DNA of 13,500 nt from Candidatus Omnitrophota bacterium (GTDB lineage: Bacteria > Omnitrophota > Gorgyraeia > B26-G9): NCBI GenBank assembly GCA_030630245.1, contig DAOVNL010000004.1:1-13500 (forward strand), given 5' to 3'. The notes under the pieces were generated by a model, which saw only the letters and a list, made by a program, of their open reading frames with translations, had not been told where the DNA came from and ran no database searches. The first letter of the stretch is position 1, and each line of letters opens with the position of its first letter. Below, piece after piece: positions 1-6,055 of this stretch. Both the position numbers and the translations under genes were made by a program.

Positions 1-397
1 AGACCGAATACATCTCGCCGGTGCCTTCCTGCTCATCAAGCGTAGTTATCTCCTGGTCGCCCATAGACAGTACCATGGCCGATGCGCCAAAGACGCCCAG
101 TCCCTCGAACCGCCGCGCGAAGGCGACATAATTTAAATTAATATCAATGACATAATTGATATGGGTGAAGGCGACCTCACTGTTGTTGACATATGTCAGA
201 CCGGCCGGATTCCAATACATCGAATAGATATCATCGGTGGTGGCCACACTGGCCTCTCCCAGCCCATGATATCTGGCGCCGACGCCGATTTTGAGAAATT
301 GGGCACCGGCGGTTCCGGTCTTGGAGAATTCGCCGGCGAACAGAGAGCCGCCGATTAAAACGGCCATCAGAACAATTAATATGGTTTTTCTATTCAT
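1..397 (-). CDS. PorV/PorQ-like outer membrane protein, 3' part cut by the window edge
   Basis: The reverse strand reads 132 residues without a stop from an ATG at 397 to the window edge. Residues 1-21 look like a signal peptide: MNRK, a hydrophobic stretch, then a likely cut near SLFA-GE. After it come FLKIGVGARYHGLGEA (about 33-48) and DDIYSMYWNPAGL (about 54-66), the hallmark N-terminal pattern of the PorV/PorQ (UPF0164-like) outer membrane beta-barrel family. Members of that family assist type IX secretion or cargo attachment at the outer membrane. A Shine-Dalgarno AGGAG lies just upstream and overlaps the stop codon of the preceding T9SS-type coding region, 9 nt away, so the two are an operon pair. 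The base composition is higher in GC than the biosynthetic genes to the right (hand count 39 of 60 at 61-120). I am sure of the family-level call; the exact role (PorV, PorQ or another barrel) cannot be told from this fragment. Confidence 0.85.
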   Translation of the reverse strand, partial: MNRKTILIVLMAVLIGGSLFAGEFSKTGTAGAQFLKIGVGARYHGLGEASVATTDDIYSMYWNPAGLTYVNNSEVAFTHINYVIDINLNYVAFARRFEGLGVFGASAMVLSMGDQEITTLDEQEGTGEMYSV

Positions 398-406
398 GGC
401 TTTCTC

Positions 407-906
407 CTACTTTATCACCGCAAAACGTCCGACATGGTTGCCATACTGAGATTCCACATGATACAGATAAATACCTGATGAAATACTCAGCCTGTCTTCG
501 GAAAGCATATCCCATTCGACCGTGCCACCGTCTCCCGGATTATGATCAAGGGTCCTGACCAGATCGCCGCTAATCGTATAAATCCTGACAGAACACTTAT
601 CCGGCAGATTCTGAAATTGAATGACATGTTCATATTTGCTCGCTTCCCAGCCGGGCGATGTCCCTGATGCTCGACCGAAGTAAGGATCAGGAACAACCCG
701 TATATCCTCAAGCTCGGCCTGAGCCAGGGAAGCATTGATACCGTCAACCTTGAAGGAAAAGACATCATCGGCACCATTAACAGGCGCTCCCGATATTGTC
801 AATATATCCCCATTCTGGTAATTGGTGTCGGCCGTATCGACCCGGAAAAACCAGGCATGATTATACGGAAACGCTTCCGGATGGGAACTGCCGTCGTATG
901 GAACAT
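407..906 (-). other. C-terminal part of a secreted protein with a T9SS-type sorting domain (foreign portion of the panC frame)
   Basis: This is the 3' part of the frame that begins as panC. It encodes an extracellular-type segment (VPYDGSSHPEAF, WFFRVDTADT, then ISGAPVNGADD). It is followed by a terminal beta-sandwich of about 96 residues starting VVPDPYFGR, with NLPDKCSVRIYTISGDLVRTL, GGTVEWD, SSGIYLYHVES and the closing GRFAVIK. That pattern (proline-rich entry, IYTxSGDLVRTL, SGIYxYxV, and a short basic end) is the Por secretion or FlgD-like C-terminal domain. In T9SS organisms it directs export across the outer membrane. It is followed at once by a PorV/PorQ-like gene, which is a natural T9SS pairing and unlike the metabolic genes on the other side. 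The start of the original secreted protein is not in the window. Confidence 0.8.
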
Positions 907-1642
907 CGACGATAACAATATAATCTATTTTAACAAACTTCCCTCGCCGAAGCAATCTTTTCATTTTGAAAATAATTTTCCCTGGATTGCGCTCTCCCTG
1001 CTGTATCATCTGCCTTGCTTTTGATAAAGCCTGATATAAACTCAGAGCCCGCAGTCTCTGCGGTTTGCTTAAATATGAATTACGCGAACTTATAGCCAGC
1101 CCGTCATCTTCACGTACAATAGGCAGCGTTTTTATTTTCAATGGCATATTCAGATCTTTGACCATTTTCTTTATAACAATGGCCTGCTGGGCATCCTTCT
1201 GCCCGAAATAAGCCGTATCCGGCATTATAATATTAAAAAGCTTTAAAACAACTGTGGTAACACCTTCGAAATGCCCCGGTCTTGACGCGCCGCAAAGCCT
1301 TTCAGTGACATTAGTAACGCTCACTTTACTTGAAAACCCCTCAGGGTACATATTCTTATCTGAGGGAACAAACAGATAATCAACCCCTGCTTTTTTTGCC
1401 AGTTCAACATCCTTTTTCAGATCGCGCGGATACTTTTTGTAATCTTCACGTGGACCAAATTGCATAGGGTTAACATAAATACTCATTACAGTAACATCGC
1501 ACTCTTTGACGGACTGGTGAGCTAAACTGATGTGTCCCTGATGAAGACAGCCCATAGTCGGCGCAAAGCCTATTGTTTTGGCCTTTTTGCGCATTTCTTT
1601 AATGCGATTCCGCATGCTGGTAATACTACGAATTATTTTCAT
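407..1642 (-). CDS. panC: Pantothenate synthetase fused in frame to a T9SS-type C-terminal region (probable chimera)
   Basis: Residues 1-246 are pantothenate synthetase, which joins pantoate and beta-alanine using ATP to make vitamin B5 in the cytoplasm. The family motifs are intact: TMGCLHQGH (29-37), NPMQFGPRED (58-67), CGASRPGHFEGV (117-128), FGQKDAQQ (146-153) and VREDDGLAISSRN (176-188). The family is normally about 280 residues long. Here the homology stops after KIDYIVIVD, so the last 35-40 residues of the lid domain are absent, and about 165 residues of an unrelated secreted protein follow. I chose the ATG at 1642 because AAGGGA lies a few bases upstream and MKIIRSI is a normal PanC start; the reading frame itself opens at 1660. 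The start overlaps the PspC gene by 17 nt. A cytosolic enzyme carrying a secretion tail makes little biological sense, so the 3' half most likely belongs to another genome. Confidence 0.85.
   Translation of the reverse strand: MKIIRSITSMRNRIKEMRKKAKTIGFAPTMGCLHQGHISLAHQSVKECDVTVMSIYVNPMQFGPREDYKKYPRDLKKDVELAKKAGVDYLFVPSDKNMYPEGFSSKVSVTNVTERLCGASRPGHFEGVTTVVLKLFNIIMPDTAYFGQKDAQQAIVIKKMVKDLNMPLKIKTLPIVREDDGLAISSRNSYLSKPQRLRALSLYQALSKARQMIQQGERNPGKIIFKMKRLLRRGKFVKIDYIVIVDVPYDGSSHPEAFPYNHAWFFRVDTADTNYQNGDILTISGAPVNGADDVFSFKVDGINASLAQAELEDIRVVPDPYFGRASGTSPGWEASKYEHVIQFQNLPDKCSVRIYTISGDLVRTLDHNPGDGGTVEWDMLSEDRLSISSGIYLYHVESQYGNHVGRFAVIK
895..930. other. Chimera or recombination junction inside panC
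   Basis: PanC similarity ends at about the GAT codon at 905-907 (KIDYIVIVD), and secreted-protein sequence begins with VPYDGS. The base composition also changes here: the 60-base blocks at 61-120 and 301-360 contain 39 and 38 G/C, against 15 of 60 at 2041-2100. The exact breakpoint cannot be placed, because the residues around it fit either protein. That is what a short shared word between two genomes would produce during assembly. Confidence 0.65.
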
Positions 1643-1832
1643 TTTTCCCTTTTGTGTCAACAGGCAAGAAGGCCGCTAACAGCAAATATACCCAAACCCC
1701 GATCCCCCAGAATAAAGCAAGCATCAGGAAAAAGATCCTCAGGACAACAGGATCGGTTTTAAAATAATCACCGAGCTTTGCGCAAACACCTGCAAGCACT
1801 CTGTTTTTTCCTTCACAATTATTGACTGTCAT
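1626..1832 (-). CDS. Small PspC-domain membrane protein
   Basis: This 68-residue protein is almost entirely one PspC domain. A polar N-terminus is followed by NRVLAGVCAKLGDYF (10-24), then DPVVLRIFF and one hydrophobic segment (about 30-57, LALFWGIGVWVYLLLAAFLP), ending in a short charged tail. PspC-family proteins are inner membrane proteins; the founding member belongs to the phage-shock envelope-stress response, but stand-alone short versions are common and mostly uncharacterised. The ATG overlaps the folK stop as ATGA, and the gene runs 17 nt into panC, so it is translated as part of this operon. It has no obvious link to folate or pantothenate synthesis. The family is certain, the function unknown. 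Confidence 0.88.
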   Translation of the reverse strand: MTVNNCEGKNRVLAGVCAKLGDYFKTDPVVLRIFFLMLALFWGIGVWVYLLLAAFLPVDTKGKNENNS

Positions 1833-2308
1833 TTGCTTTCAAGTTCCGATAATAACTTTTTAACCGTTTTATTCAGGAGCGGATGCTTAAACCTGGGAGC
1901 GATCTCCGCAAAAGGCGCCAACACAAAAAAACGCTCATGCATCATCGGATGCGGTACGGTTAACAGCTTACTCTTGAAAACAACCCGATCATAGGCCAGA
2001 ATATCCAGATCAATTATCCGGGGCCCCCATCTCTTGGCATCTTTCTTTCTGCCTAATTTATTTTCAATATTTTTGAGAACATTTAAAAGAGATTTTACGC
2101 TTAAGGTGGTTTCAATTAAAACAACACCGTTTTTAAAAGCTCTCTGTTTGGGGCCGCCAACAGGTTTTGTTTCATATAAAGAAGACTGCTTTTTAATGCG
2201 GATTTCTTTTTCGGCTTTCAAAAGATTAAGGCTTTTTTCGACATTTCTTCTGCGGTTGCCAAGATTGGAACCAATACCTAAATAGACTTTCAGCCAAATA
2301 TGTGTCAT
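1829..2308 (-). CDS. folK: 2-amino-4-hydroxy-6-hydroxymethyldihydropteridine pyrophosphokinase
   Basis: HPPK transfers pyrophosphate from ATP to 6-hydroxymethyl-dihydropterin, the step before dihydropteroate synthesis in folate biosynthesis. The 159-residue protein has the family length. Visible motifs are VYLGIGSNLGNRR (8-20), SSLYETKPVGGPKQRAFKNGV (about 42-62), the signature RWGPRIIDLDIL (93-104, with the two aspartates that bind magnesium) and VPHPMMHERFFVLAPF (118-133). It is a single-domain enzyme, not fused to FolB or FolP. Its ATG overlaps the dapL stop as ATGA and no separate ribosome binding site is apparent, so translation is probably coupled to dapL. Its stop overlaps the PspC gene in the same way. 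Confidence 0.95.
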   Translation of the reverse strand: MTHIWLKVYLGIGSNLGNRRRNVEKSLNLLKAEKEIRIKKQSSLYETKPVGGPKQRAFKNGVVLIETTLSVKSLLNVLKNIENKLGRKKDAKRWGPRIIDLDILAYDRVVFKSKLLTVPHPMMHERFFVLAPFAEIAPRFKHPLLNKTVKKLLSELESK

Positions 2309-3465
2309 AAAAAAGAAAGCCGTTTTACCGCTTCTTTTATTCTCTTTTTGTCCTGGGTCAAAGCAAAACGCACATAACCTTCTCCATACTTGCCAAAACC
2401 CACTCCGGGAGTAGCTACGATACCGGCTTTTTGCATGATTTGATCACAGAAAGTAATGGAACCCATCTTATGCGGTATTTTTGTCCATAGATAAAAAGTC
2501 GCTTTCGGTAAATTTATTGACCAGCCCAGTTTTTCCAATCCGCCGGCCAGCAAATCCCGTCTATCCTCATACATTCTACACATTTTCTGCTTAAATTCTT
2601 TTTTCGTTTTAAGCGCTGTAATCCCGGCAATCTGTACCGCCTGAAAAATGCCGGAATCTATATTGGACTTGATTTTAGCGATAGCAGCGACAATATCCTT
2701 ATTGCCGCAGACCCAGCCCAGCCTCCAGCCGGTCATATTATACGTCTTTGAAAGCGAATGAAACTCGACCGCGACTTCTTTTGCTCCGCTCACCTGGAAT
2801 ATACTCGGAGCGCGGTAGTTATCATAGCACATCTCCGAATAAGCCATGTCAAAGCAAATAATAATCTTATTTTTTCTGGCAAATTTAACCAATTCCCGCA
2901 AAAATTCCCAGGGCGCAACAGCGGAAGTAGGATTATTCGGATAATTTAAGAACATAAGCTTTGTTTTTTTCAATACCGATGCCGGAATTTTTTTAAGATC
3001 AGGCAGAAAATCATTGCGGGCCCGCAGAGGCATGAAATAGGGCCTGCCGCCGGCTAAGATCGTCGCGTTGCGATAAGCCGGATAAGCCGGATCAGGAACA
3101 AGCGCGACATCATTTTTATTTAAAAAAGCAAAAGGCGTATGCGCTATACCCTCCTTGGAGCCGATCAAAGGAAGTATCTCGGTCTGTGTGTCAAGAGTTA
3201 CCTTAAATCTTTTTTTATGCCACAGGGCAATTTCATCCTTTAACGCAGGCATTCCCGCATCCAGCGCATAACGGTGGTTAGCCGGGTCTCGAGCCGCTTT
3301 ATAAAGCGATTCTATTATATGTTTAGGCGTCGGCGTGTCAGGATCGCCTATCCCTAAATCTATTAAATCCTTACCCTCTGCTATTGCCTGGCGTTTTGCC
3401 TTATCTATTTCTACAAAGAGATATGGGGGAAGTTTTTTTAATGTCTCAGCACTCTCAATCCGCAT
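2305..3465 (-). CDS. dapL: LL-diaminopimelate aminotransferase (class I/II aminotransferase)
   Basis: A fold-type I, PLP-dependent aminotransferase of 386 residues. It carries DLGIGDPDTPTP near 36-47, LNYPNNPTSA (173-182), FDMAYSEM (205-212, with the aspartate and tyrosine that contact PLP), the Schiff-base lysine K240 in SLSKTYNMTGWRLGW, and the carboxylate-binding arginine near R366 (YVRFAL). The LGIGDPDxPTP opening and the SKTYNMTGWR motif fit the LL-diaminopimelate aminotransferase group. That enzyme converts tetrahydrodipicolinate directly to LL-diaminopimelate with glutamate as donor. Context strongly supports this: dapA, dapB, dapF and lysA are adjacent, and the acyl-route genes dapD, dapC and dapE are absent. 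Without context it could be mistaken for an aspartate or alanine aminotransferase. It starts a new block after a 210-bp spacer, with AAGGA upstream. Confidence 0.9.
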   Translation of the reverse strand: MRIESAETLKKLPPYLFVEIDKAKRQAIAEGKDLIDLGIGDPDTPTPKHIIESLYKAARDPANHRYALDAGMPALKDEIALWHKKRFKVTLDTQTEILPLIGSKEGIAHTPFAFLNKNDVALVPDPAYPAYRNATILAGGRPYFMPLRARNDFLPDLKKIPASVLKKTKLMFLNYPNNPTSAVAPWEFLRELVKFARKNKIIICFDMAYSEMCYDNYRAPSIFQVSGAKEVAVEFHSLSKTYNMTGWRLGWVCGNKDIVAAIAKIKSNIDSGIFQAVQIAGITALKTKKEFKQKMCRMYEDRRDLLAGGLEKLGWSINLPKATFYLWTKIPHKMGSITFCDQIMQKAGIVATPGVGFGKYGEGYVRFALTQDKKRIKEAVKRLSFL

Positions 3466-3526
3466 CTTCTAATCATCCTTTATGTTCTTATCGCTGTCTC
3501 TTATTAAAATTTTCGTTTTTAATTAA

Positions 3527-3581
3527 TTAGCATATTATCTCGGGCGCACGCAAGGCACGCCCCTACAGGATTAATATTTAT
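3527..3581. repeat. Dispersed 55-bp intergenic repeat, copy A
   Basis: Aligned without gaps to 10161-10215, 45 of 55 positions match. Shared blocks include CATATTATC or TATATTATC, CGGG, CGCCCCTAC and ATTAATAT. On the minus strand the core reads GTAGGGGCG, a spacer, then CGCCCG; here it can fold as a GGGCG/CGCCC stem extended by two wobble pairs. It lies in the spacer between dapB and dapL. Two copies in 13.5 kb, both between genes, suggest a genome-wide short repeat family; its role is unknown. Confidence 0.75.
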
Positions 3582-3599
3582 AAAATATTTGATTTTCAA
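3571..3599 (-). promoter_or_regulatory. Candidate sigma-70-like promoter ahead of dapL
   Basis: Read on the minus strand, TTGAAA (3599-3594) is followed 17 bases later by TATTAA (3576-3571). This is a near-consensus -35 box and a 4-of-6 match to a -10 box, in an AT-rich spacer ahead of dapL. The -10 part lies inside repeat copy A. AT-rich spacers give such matches by chance, so this is only a candidate for an internal promoter serving dapL-folK-PspC-panC. Confidence 0.25.
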
Positions 3600-3620
3600 T
3601 CTGTAATTTGTTTTATTTTT

Positions 3621-3677
3621 TCGCTATTCGCTTTTTTGCTTTTCCACTGGCTAACCGGCAACTGGCTACTGGCTACT
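3621..3677. repeat. Reiterated short words in the dapB-dapL spacer
   Basis: ACTGGCT occurs exactly three times (3646-3652, 3661-3667, 3668-3674), with a degenerate copy AACCGGC (3653-3659). Just before it, TTCGCTATTCGCTTTTTTGC repeats a TTCGC/TTGC word. The array runs up to the dapB stop codon. The period is about 7 bp and the copies are imperfect. No gene was seen in the spacer 3466-3675. Confidence 0.6.
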
Positions 3678-4389
3678 ATCTTCCCAGTACATCCTGCATA
3701 CAATAAAGCCCGGCCGGTTTACCGAAAAGCCATTTGGCCGCATCAAGTGCGCCTTTAGCAAAGATATCACGCGTTTTAGCACAGTGGCGCAGTACAATAG
3801 TATCCAGGTCACTCTCAAAGGTGACCTCATGATCACCGATGATTTCTCCTTCCCGGATCGCTTCGATATCAGTAACCTGCTTTTTTGTCTTCTCCGTAAT
3901 AATATCGGCTATTTTCTTAGCCGTGCCGCTGGGAGAATCTTTCTTGTGAATATGATGCGCTTCTTTTATACGCACATTATAATTTTTCAATTTTGCCGCG
4001 GCTTCCCTGACAAGATTAAAAAGCAGATTAACGCCCACAGACATATTCGGGGAATACAGAATAGCAGCGCCAGCTGCTGATTTTTCTATCTCCTTGACCT
4101 GTTCGGGGTTTAAACCGGTAGTACCGATAACCAAAGATTTTTTAAACCTCAGCGCAGCATCAAGCAATTCTCTCTTATCAGGCATGGGCGTAAAATCAAT
4201 CATCACATCAGCGTTTTTAAGACTGTTAAGATCATCGCTGATACTCACGCCCTCAATCATGGTATTGAGCTCCGGATGCCCTTCTCTTTCCAGGGCTGCT
4301 GTTAGTTTAAGCTCTTTATCCTTTGTGATAAGCGCAATAACACGCTTTCCCATTTTCCCGCAGCAGCCAATAACCGCTATATTAATCAT
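3676..4389 (-). CDS. dapB: 4-hydroxy-tetrahydrodipicolinate reductase
   Basis: DapB reduces the DapA product to tetrahydrodipicolinate with NAD(P)H, the second step of the diaminopimelate/lysine route. The 237-residue protein is shorter than the roughly 270 residues of the E. coli enzyme but has all key parts. These are the nucleotide-binding loop GCCGKMGKR (8-16), VMIDFTPMP (62-70), IGTTGL (88-93), SPNMSVGVN (113-121), and the catalytic segment EAHHIHKKDSPSGTA (143-157) with the general-acid histidine near 145 and the lysine near 149. The start ATG overlaps the dapA stop as ATGA, so the two are translationally coupled. The stop codon abuts a spacer of reiterated ACTGGCT words. Confidence 0.96.
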   Translation of the reverse strand: MINIAVIGCCGKMGKRVIALITKDKELKLTAALEREGHPELNTMIEGVSISDDLNSLKNADVMIDFTPMPDKRELLDAALRFKKSLVIGTTGLNPEQVKEIEKSAAGAAILYSPNMSVGVNLLFNLVREAAAKLKNYNVRIKEAHHIHKKDSPSGTAKKIADIITEKTKKQVTDIEAIREGEIIGDHEVTFESDLDTIVLRHCAKTRDIFAKGALDAAKWLFGKPAGLYCMQDVLGR

Positions 4390-5276
4390 TTCTTTTTCTT
4401 TCTTAAGAGCCCATAATCATGCAGGGCTTTTTTCAGTTTTTTGAAATTATCTTTGTCCATAGGACACAAAGGCAGGCGCAATCCGGGTTCACACATACCT
4501 AAAATCTCCATCGCTGTTTTGACGCAAATTGGGTTTGTTTCAAGAAACATGGATCTTACAAGCGGCAGCATTTTATAATGCATTTCCCGCGCTTTTTTAA
4601 GATTGCCTTTTTCGAATTCCTCTATCATCCTGGCCACGTCCTGAGGAATAATATTGGCAACAACAGAGATAACCCCCACACCGCCGATGGATAAAAGCGG
4701 CAGAGTAAGCGTATCATCGCCTGAGATAAGCAGAAAATCTTTTGGGGCCAGCAGCTTAACGCGGGCCATCTGCTCCAGATTTCCCGAGGCCTCCTTTATT
4801 CCAACAATGTTTTTAAATTCATGCGCCAGTTGAGCGATAGTCTCAGGCAGCATGTTTACGGCAGTGCGCCCGGCAATATTATAAAGAATCATCGGAATAT
4901 CAACATTTTCCGCTATCTGTTTAAAATGCAGGTATAAACCTTTTTGTGTCGGCTTGTTGTAATAAGGAGTGATCAGCAGCGCGGCATCGGCGCCTGCTTC
5001 TTTCGCGTGTTTTGTCAGCCTGATAGCTTCTGATGTATTGTTTGAGCCTGTGCCGGCAATGACCGGTACCCCGTTTTTTGCCGTGTCTACAACAAGCTCT
5101 ATCACACGCTCATGTTCGGCTAAGGACAATGTTGCTGATTCCCCGGTAGTTCCGCATGGAACAATAGCGCTGGTTTTATTCTTCAAGTGGAATTCTACTA
5201 ATTCCTTTAATTTTTCCTCATCAAGCCTTCCTTTATTAAACGGCGTTACTATAGCAACCATAGAACCTTTAAACAT
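4386..5276 (-). CDS. dapA: 4-hydroxy-tetrahydrodipicolinate synthase
   Basis: DapA condenses pyruvate with aspartate semialdehyde, the committed step toward diaminopimelate and lysine. The protein is 296 residues, the normal size. It shows GSMVAIVTPF (4-13), CGTTGESATL (41-50), ITPYYNKPTQ (102-111), the LYN tyrosine near 132 with arginine 137 (IAGRT), and the Schiff-base lysine K161 in GIKEASGN. The frame could open at 5297, but I chose the ATG at 5276: MFKGSMVAIVTPF matches the family start, and a strong AAGGGGG box (5289-5283) sits 6 nt upstream. With this start the gene overlaps the dapF stop by 8 nt. Regulation by lysine through the enzyme is plausible for the family but cannot be read from the sequence. 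Confidence 0.97.
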   Translation of the reverse strand: MFKGSMVAIVTPFNKGRLDEEKLKELVEFHLKNKTSAIVPCGTTGESATLSLAEHERVIELVVDTAKNGVPVIAGTGSNNTSEAIRLTKHAKEAGADAALLITPYYNKPTQKGLYLHFKQIAENVDIPMILYNIAGRTAVNMLPETIAQLAHEFKNIVGIKEASGNLEQMARVKLLAPKDFLLISGDDTLTLPLLSIGGVGVISVVANIIPQDVARMIEEFEKGNLKKAREMHYKMLPLVRSMFLETNPICVKTAMEILGMCEPGLRLPLCPMDKDNFKKLKKALHDYGLLRKKKK

Positions 5277-6045
5277 AACATTCCCCCTTATAAACAACCC
5301 GCGCTTTGCCTTTCAGCCAGACATTTTTAAAATTTCCGTTCTTATAATCAAAACATACCCTCAGGACCTCATCGCCTTTTGTCTGTACATTGACCATATG
5401 GGCACCTTCTACTCCGATAAATTTATGATGGTAGATCAGAGCCGAAGCCACAGACCCGGTACCGCAGGCAAGCGTTTCCGCTTCTACCCCCCTCTCATAT
5501 GTCCTTATCATGATCACATCCTGATCAAGGATTTTTTCAAAATCAACATTTGTCCCCTCAGGTTCGAACTGCCGGTGATAACGGATCAATCTTCCCAGCA
5601 TTCGGACATTTGCTGATTCCAGATCTTCCACAAAATATATCGCGTGCGGAACTCCCGTATTAACATAATTAACCTGATAAACCCGTCCGTCAATATTCAG
5701 GTTAATATTCAGCTGCAGGTCTTTGGGATCGGTCATTTTAACATTTATCCCGTCATTCTGAATTTTCGCGTTCAAAAAACCCGCAAGCGTTTCAATGCGG
5801 GCATTTTTCTTTGCTTTATAAAGGGCAGCACAGCGAATACCATTGCCGCACATCTCTGCCTCAGACCCGTCAGGGTTGAATATACGCATTTTAAAATCAG
5901 CTTTTTTTGATTTCTCGATAAAGATCAGCCCGTCGGCGCCTATGCCTGTAGTCCTGGCGCAAACACTCATCGCTATTTCTGATCCGTTTTTAAGATTACT
6001 GCGCCTGTTATCAAAAACAATGAAATCATTTCCGGATGCTACCAT
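5269..6045 (-). CDS. dapF: Diaminopimelate epimerase; N-terminus interrupted by an apparent frameshift
   Basis: DapF converts LL- to meso-diaminopimelate. The two catalytic cysteines are present: C66 in EMCGNGIRC and C194 in TLACGTGS, with FNPDGSEAEM (56-65) and NTGVPHAI (129-136). The coordinates begin at the first in-frame ATG, 6045, but this is probably not the true start. The codons just before it read FDFTKM, matching the first strand of the family (E. coli begins MQFSKM), and the ATG has no convincing ribosome binding site. The frame stays open back to a stop at 6147-6145 with no ATG, GTG or TTG on the way. Upstream, in another frame, a lysine-rich leader with a good ribosome binding site begins at 6208, and reading an A10 tract as A9 would join it to DapF. 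The enzyme identity is certain; the N-terminus is not. Confidence 0.93.
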   Translation of the reverse strand: MVASGNDFIVFDNRRSNLKNGSEIAMSVCARTTGIGADGLIFIEKSKKADFKMRIFNPDGSEAEMCGNGIRCAALYKAKKNARIETLAGFLNAKIQNDGINVKMTDPKDLQLNINLNIDGRVYQVNYVNTGVPHAIYFVEDLESANVRMLGRLIRYHRQFEPEGTNVDFEKILDQDVIMIRTYERGVEAETLACGTGSVASALIYHHKFIGVEGAHMVNVQTKGDEVLRVCFDYKNGNFKNVWLKGKARVVYKGECYV

Positions 6046-6055
6046 TTTCGTGAAA

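Noticed and set aside
487..777. Second minus-strand frame of 96 codons inside the T9SS-type segment
   Set aside because: It overlaps a frame with clear sorting-domain motifs and has none of its own.
407..1642. A genuine new fusion enzyme of pantothenate synthetase with an extracellular sorting domain
   Set aside because: PanC is cytosolic, its C-terminal lid is missing, and the composition and gene context change at the join. A chimera explains all of this better.
3527..3581. Intrinsic terminator formed by the GC-rich repeat core
   Set aside because: The stem is short and partly wobble-paired, and no U tract follows on the coding strand in either copy.
3466..3675. Lysine riboswitch or other structured leader ahead of dapL
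   Set aside because: The spacer is AT-rich with repeats, and I see no lysine-riboswitch core or five-helix layout. It is also downstream of most lysine genes, a poor place for such control.
3621..3677. CRISPR-like array
   Set aside because: The units are about 7 bp with no spacers, far too short for CRISPR repeats, and no cas gene is nearby.
5277..5297. Longer dapA start at 5297
   Set aside because: It has no ribosome binding site and would increase the overlap with dapF; the ATG at 5276 has a strong GGGGG box and matches the family N-terminus.
4969..5616. Long plus-strand reading frame (about 215 codons) opposite dapA and dapF
   Set aside because: It lies antisense to two clearly conserved genes, has no recognisable motif, and its residues look like the reverse reading of those genes.
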